Positions 60,093 through 64,000 of a stretch of DNA of 64,000 bases are shown here, piece after piece (the first letter of the stretch is position 1; the number at the start of each line of letters is the position of its first letter). The stretch is from Calonectria ilicicola (taxonomy: Eukaryota; Ascomycota; Sordariomycetes; Hypocreales; Nectriaceae). A program made the translations under genes and the position numbers. Where the stretch lies: NCBI GenBank assembly GCA_020809705.1, contig CP085827.1:6758001-6822000 (forward strand), read 5' to 3'. The notes below the pieces were generated by a model. That model did not search any database, was not told where the DNA came from, and saw only the letters and a list, made by a program, of their open reading frames with translations.

Positions 60093-61632
60093 TTACATTT
60101 TTCTTGTTGGATGTATCTTCCCTTTCCCCTTGTTCTTACTCCCAACTTTACCCCTTGAGGGTTCTGCAGTTGAAGACCTAGTCTGCCGAACTGGATCTGC
60201 AGCTTCAGAGGACCTACCTTCAAAATTTCCTGCCTCGTCCTTCACCATCTCTCCATCTGACTCATCATCTATTGGTTCCGGGGAAGCTGGGGACAAGTCT
60301 AACTGGGCATCTGAAGCTAGAGGTCCGAGATCGGGCAAATCTTGATCTTCCTCAAGGGTCGAAGTTACTGTAATCGGCTGCCCGTCTGACATACCGCTCA
60401 CCGAGTTCTGCTGAGCTTTAGACCCAAAAGCGCAAACTTTCTTCGTCGGAGTTTCTACATCGTCGAAGGCAGTAGTAGCTGAGCGCTTCTTTGGTGAAGG
60501 GGTGACCGGGGACGCCGAAGACGGTGGTGCAGATGACCGTGGTTGGCTTCCACGTGACGAAGAAGATCTGAATTGTGAACGAATGCTATCGAACCCACTT
60601 GAACTTGGGGTTGAAGCTGAAGCAGGGCTTGGAGGAGCATAAGTATCCAGTGCCGCCGGTGGTAATGCCTTCTCTGGGAAATGCCAAGTATCAGGGACCA
60701 TAATAAAGACATAGTCAGCACTGTCAGAAGGCGGGTTGACTAGATGTCGATGATCAAGAAGGCCCACAATATTGCCATAGCAAGAAATTGGAACACCAGG
60801 CTTGAACTGACTGGTTGCTTGGGTAGCCATCTTCTTGCACAGGAGGTTATAAGGAACTGCATGAATAGGGAACAGAATGAAGACCTGGAAGCTGTGAAAC
60901 CCACGGAAGGGGGACTTCTCCTCGTCGCCTGGTCCAATAAAGGTGCATCCTTGTACCAGCGCACAACAATTAAACTGGGCCTTGTCGAAAGTATTCAAAG
61001 TGGCCTGATTTAGTACAGAGTAGCCCGGCCCAACCACCTGACCAGTGATATAACCTTTGGGAGTGCTTGTCAGAAACTCGCCTCGACTGGAGACGGTTCG
61101 CGGCGCAACACTTGGAAGAGGTTAGGAATGAAACTATTAGTCAAATAAATAAGACTTACGCTTGGAGACTTAACTCGCGAACCAAAAAAGTAGGGGCCGT
61201 ATAAAACTCTCCCTCATCGCCATCGGCAGAGTATAAGTCAGGTTCTCTAGTTACCCATGTAAGAGCATAAGGATGGACCTTGCCACTGATCCAAAACCAC
61301 TGCCCTGCCCACTCCACATCTTCTATAGGTTCACCGTATAACGCAAGGTTCACGCTGAAATAGATAGCATAAGGAGCAGAAGTCTGCTGACTTTTAGGAC
61401 GGAGTATGATATATATATCATCTTGCATCCAAGGCGGGGGCACCAAATAGACCCTACCTAAGACCTCAATATTAAGGCCCTTAATGTACTGGTTCTCGGC
61501 ACCAACAAGGCGGTTGGGGGTATCAAGCTGGACGAGAACAGACATGCCCATATCGCTTCCAAGACCCTTTGCAAATTTAGCAGGTCTCCTAGTACGGCTG
61601 CCATTGCGCTGGGGTGATTCCGAGGTAGCCAT
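60093..61632 (-). CDS. Orphan two-exon protein with possible OB-fold and basic disordered C-terminus
   Basis: Exons in gene order are 61632-61160 and 61110-60093, giving 496 aa. The intron (GTAAGT...CCAAG) splits the codon after SLQ and joins to VAPRTVSSRGEF. The N-terminus is basic (NGSRTRRPAKFAKGLG). The first 160 residues contain alternating hydrophobic strands (NIEVLGRVYLVPPPWM, DDIYIILRP, YAIYFSVNLALYG, WFWISGKVHPYALTWV). The centre has PISCYGNIVGLLDHRHL and YVFIMVPDTWHFPEK, which have the look of an OB-fold. The last 200 residues are Ser/Pro-rich with lysine clusters (SPKKRSATTAF, TPTKKVCAFG), likely nuclear signals, and end KGKGKIHPTRKM. No family recognised. It sits between an LTR-like segment and a zinc-ribbon-repeat frame, so an element-encoded or domesticated protein is possible. 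MATSES is chosen as start because the upstream frame is leader-like. Confidence 0.75.
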
Positions 61633-62906
61633 AACATGAAATTCAGTTTCAATAAAGAGGTGCATAAAGTAAAAACAAAGATAAAGATAAAGATAGCAAG
61701 AGCAAAATACCAAAAGGCAAAGCAAATGGAGGGAATATGAAGATCTTAAATTGTTAGAGCAATAATTCGTTAAAGGCAAGACAGGCAAGAGACAGCAATT
61801 GATCTTCAACTAAAACAAGAGACAGCCAACCATCTTAGCGCTAGTCCACCGGCGGTTTGTTGAAATAAAAGCATCCACATACCGAAAACCGTCCCAGACA
61901 ATCAACAGTTCCAAGAGAGCTTAGGCCAACAGTGGGCCTCCACACCATCACAAACTAATAGCTTCTTCCTCACGACTAGCCAACCATTCCAAAAACAACT
62001 TAGGGTCAAGAACGGACCAGGAAGAAATAGACTAATGCAAGAGAAAATTCACACAGGTCATCTATGACCAAAAAGACCAGATCTAACACACACCCTTCAT
62101 CTTACCGCCCAAGCTCCTACAAGTATCAACCTGGTCCTTGAAAAGGTTAACAGAAAAGTGGCACACAGTGTAAGGTACTAATGCAAGATAAGGCGCAAAT
62201 TTACTACATCAAAACAGGCAAGAAGTAGTGGATAGAGCGTTAAAATAGACGCTCACAGCACGCCCCTAGCTATACCGCCATAAGCTTAAGGGGAATCAAC
62301 CTTGTTAGCTGATGGATTAAAGTAGACTATACTGGTTAAAAGAATAGTCTAATGCAGAGTAAAGTGGTTGCATACGAGACACAATCAAATCAAAATGCCC
62401 ATACATCATAGTTCACCAAAATACATCACATCCCTTCAGCCGCAACTCCATATATAGAAGGGCCCAGACCCAGAATAGCGTGATGAAGTGTAATACACCT
62501 TCCTAAAACCGTATAAATCATATACCGCCGGGGCAAAACCGGAGACAACAAAAGCCACATGGCCCAAAGAATATCCAATAGAATAAAGTAAAATGGAAAG
62601 AAAAGAGTTTTCCAAGACCAGCAAGGTACCAACATCTGATAAGATGTGAGATATTTTCATAAAAATGACTCATAGAGTGCATTTTAATACCGAAATCGGA
62701 TAGCTTGAGAATACCAGCGGATGTAGGAGGCGAGGAGCCAGAGATTGGGTTGTTTGAGGTTGGAATTGGAGAACACCAAATCTAGTGCATGTAGCGAATT
62801 GGAGATGCTGCCTATAGTATCATTAGCATAAGCAAAACAATTGAGTACGAATTGCAGATATGTTAGTAATTAGCATGCTATACCCTATTAAACATCCAAC
62901 GTATAG
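61633..62906. other. Intergenic region between orphan gene and zinc-ribbon frame
   Basis: A-rich, low-information sequence. Short minus-strand frames near 62430-62720 include a protein-kinase-like string that I do not accept as a gene. The 5' exon(s) of the right-edge gene may lie here. Confidence 0.5.
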
Positions 62907-64000
62907 GAAAATAAACCAGCTAATGTTACTAGGGCTCCAACCAAGAAGACAGGGGCAAGTCAAGATACAGCACAACAAGCAGGTAGCTTGGTGCCTAGCC
63001 TACATACACTTTTAGAACGACTGAGAGGACAAACCGCCGGGTCAACACTCTCTGGATTACACCTTCAAAGTCATAACGATGTATACAACCAGATGCAGGG
63101 CAGCTTCCTTACACCACCAAATATAGCACCAGCAAGACCAGCTATCACAACATCAGAAGATACTGCCAAAGCTCTCACAGAAGACTCAAATTCACAACAA
63201 ATGGGCGTCAAAGATATATCCCCATTAGGTAGTACAGAAGAACAATCAAGCGTAACAGTACTACCAACCCCAGCTTCACCAACACTCATATATCAAGCAA
63301 ACAGGCAGCAACCCCTACATTCACCTAATATGCAGGGGCGACAATGCACTACCTGTAAACAGGTGTGGATTCCAGGACCAGCTAATATATCAACTATATG
63401 CCCAAGATGCCGCAACATGGCAAGGCTAGACCCTTCACTATTCAACATCACTGTGTTAGGGTCTCGAGCAATAGAAACAGCAGGTCTAAGTAGTATCGGA
63501 CATGCACACCCGGCACAGGAGGAATCAACAAAGGGCATAGCACCATCAGAACAACTGGGCATTTCAAAGCAGCGCACATGCTATCAGTGTTTAAAACCCT
63601 GGACTCCAGATTCCCCAGACTCGCGCTTTAAATTATGCCCGCTCTGTCTGAGTAAAAGAAGGCATTCCACTATAAAAGAGGCAAACAAAGGAATAGAAAG
63701 CTCTCCACAAAGGGAAGCAAACTACAAGGAACCCCTCCTTGCATGGAGGAGTCGTATATGTACAGTATGCCAAAAAGCCTGGATACCTAAAGCCTTTGAA
63801 CAATATCAAGTGTGCTTTAGATGTCGAGAGATTAGACAAGAAGTAAAAACTCGACGCAAGAAGAACACGCAAAACCTCTCACCAGGTACTCGCATTTGCT
63901 CAGCATGTCTGCAAACCTGGGTACCTGAAGGATCTAGAGAATATCGAATGTGCCCTAAATGTCGAGAGTATAACCGAGCATCGAACAAGCGACGCCATGA
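62907..64000 (+). CDS. Partial gene with at least four zinc-ribbon-like CxxC...CxxC repeats, running off the right edge
   Basis: An uninterrupted frame of at least 364 codons begins just after a TAG at 62904 and remains open at the window end. The first in-frame ATG is 63093. The first 140 residues are Ser/Thr/Gln-rich and likely disordered. Four modules follow, from first to last cysteine codon: 63345-63410, 63579-63647, 63759-63824 and 63897-63962. Each has Cys-x2-Cys-x3-Trp-x-Pro...Cys-x2-Cys, with 14 or 15 residues between the pairs, as in CTVCQKAWIP and CFRCRE. They are usually preceded by Arg-(Ile/Thr/Gln) and often followed by Arg-Glu and basic residues. The spacers shorten from 56 to 37 to 24 codons. 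Each module should bind one zinc ion, and the basic flanks suggest nucleic-acid binding. No family recognised. The upstream start may lie in an earlier exon. Confidence 0.8.

Noticed and set aside
62430..62725. Minus-strand string ILKLSDFGI with a later FYIWSCG, recalling protein kinase DFG and DxWSxG motifs
   Set aside because: The strings are in different frames with stops between, and no APE, HRD or lysine motifs are found. Likely coincidence or a very old fragment.

Overview
The window is genomic DNA of a filamentous ascomycete, probably a Sordariomycete. The evidence is short GT-AG introns (about 50-100 nt) with CTAAC/CTRAY-like branch sites, Zn2Cys6 regulators, a striatin/PRO11-type protein, RAD14, PHO88, a THI5-type protein with a fungal TPP riboswitch, and secreted proteins with Kex2-type KR sites. 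Gene models below were spliced by hand. Outer coordinates are in the start/end fields and exons are in the text.

Left part (1-7 kb): a secreted M43 metalloprotease, a short-chain dehydrogenase, a small ABM-domain protein, and a minus-strand multi-pass membrane protein whose reading frame holds one in-frame TAG.

Conserved housekeeping block (8.5-24 kb): striatin (STRIPAK scaffold), RAD14/XPA, PHO88/SND3, a basic hypothetical protein, a short Zn2Cys6 protein behind a long gene-free leader, an AIM19-like mitochondrial protein and a SIW14-type phosphatase with a C-terminal membrane anchor. A gene-free stretch of about 7.5 kb follows (23.8-31.3 kb).

Accessory part (31-52 kb): a secreted GMC oxidoreductase, an ARCA-like Zn2Cys6 regulator, an RWD/DUF1115 protein, a tyrosinase with a suspect first splice junction, a decayed gene, a clearly dead sorbitol/arabinitol-dehydrogenase-like pseudogene, a metallo-beta-lactamase-fold protein and an UNC93-like MFS transporter. 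Two diverged copies of a dispersed repeat lie here, about 15 kb apart.

Right part (53-64 kb): THI5/NMT1 (thiamine pyrimidine synthase) preceded by a recognisable TPP riboswitch, a coiled-coil protein and an alpha/beta hydrolase. After these comes a repeat-like region with an LTR-like segment carrying strong hairpins, an orphan two-exon gene, and an open reading frame running off the right edge. That frame encodes at least four CxxC...W-x-P...CxxC zinc-ribbon-like modules and is the most novel item seen.
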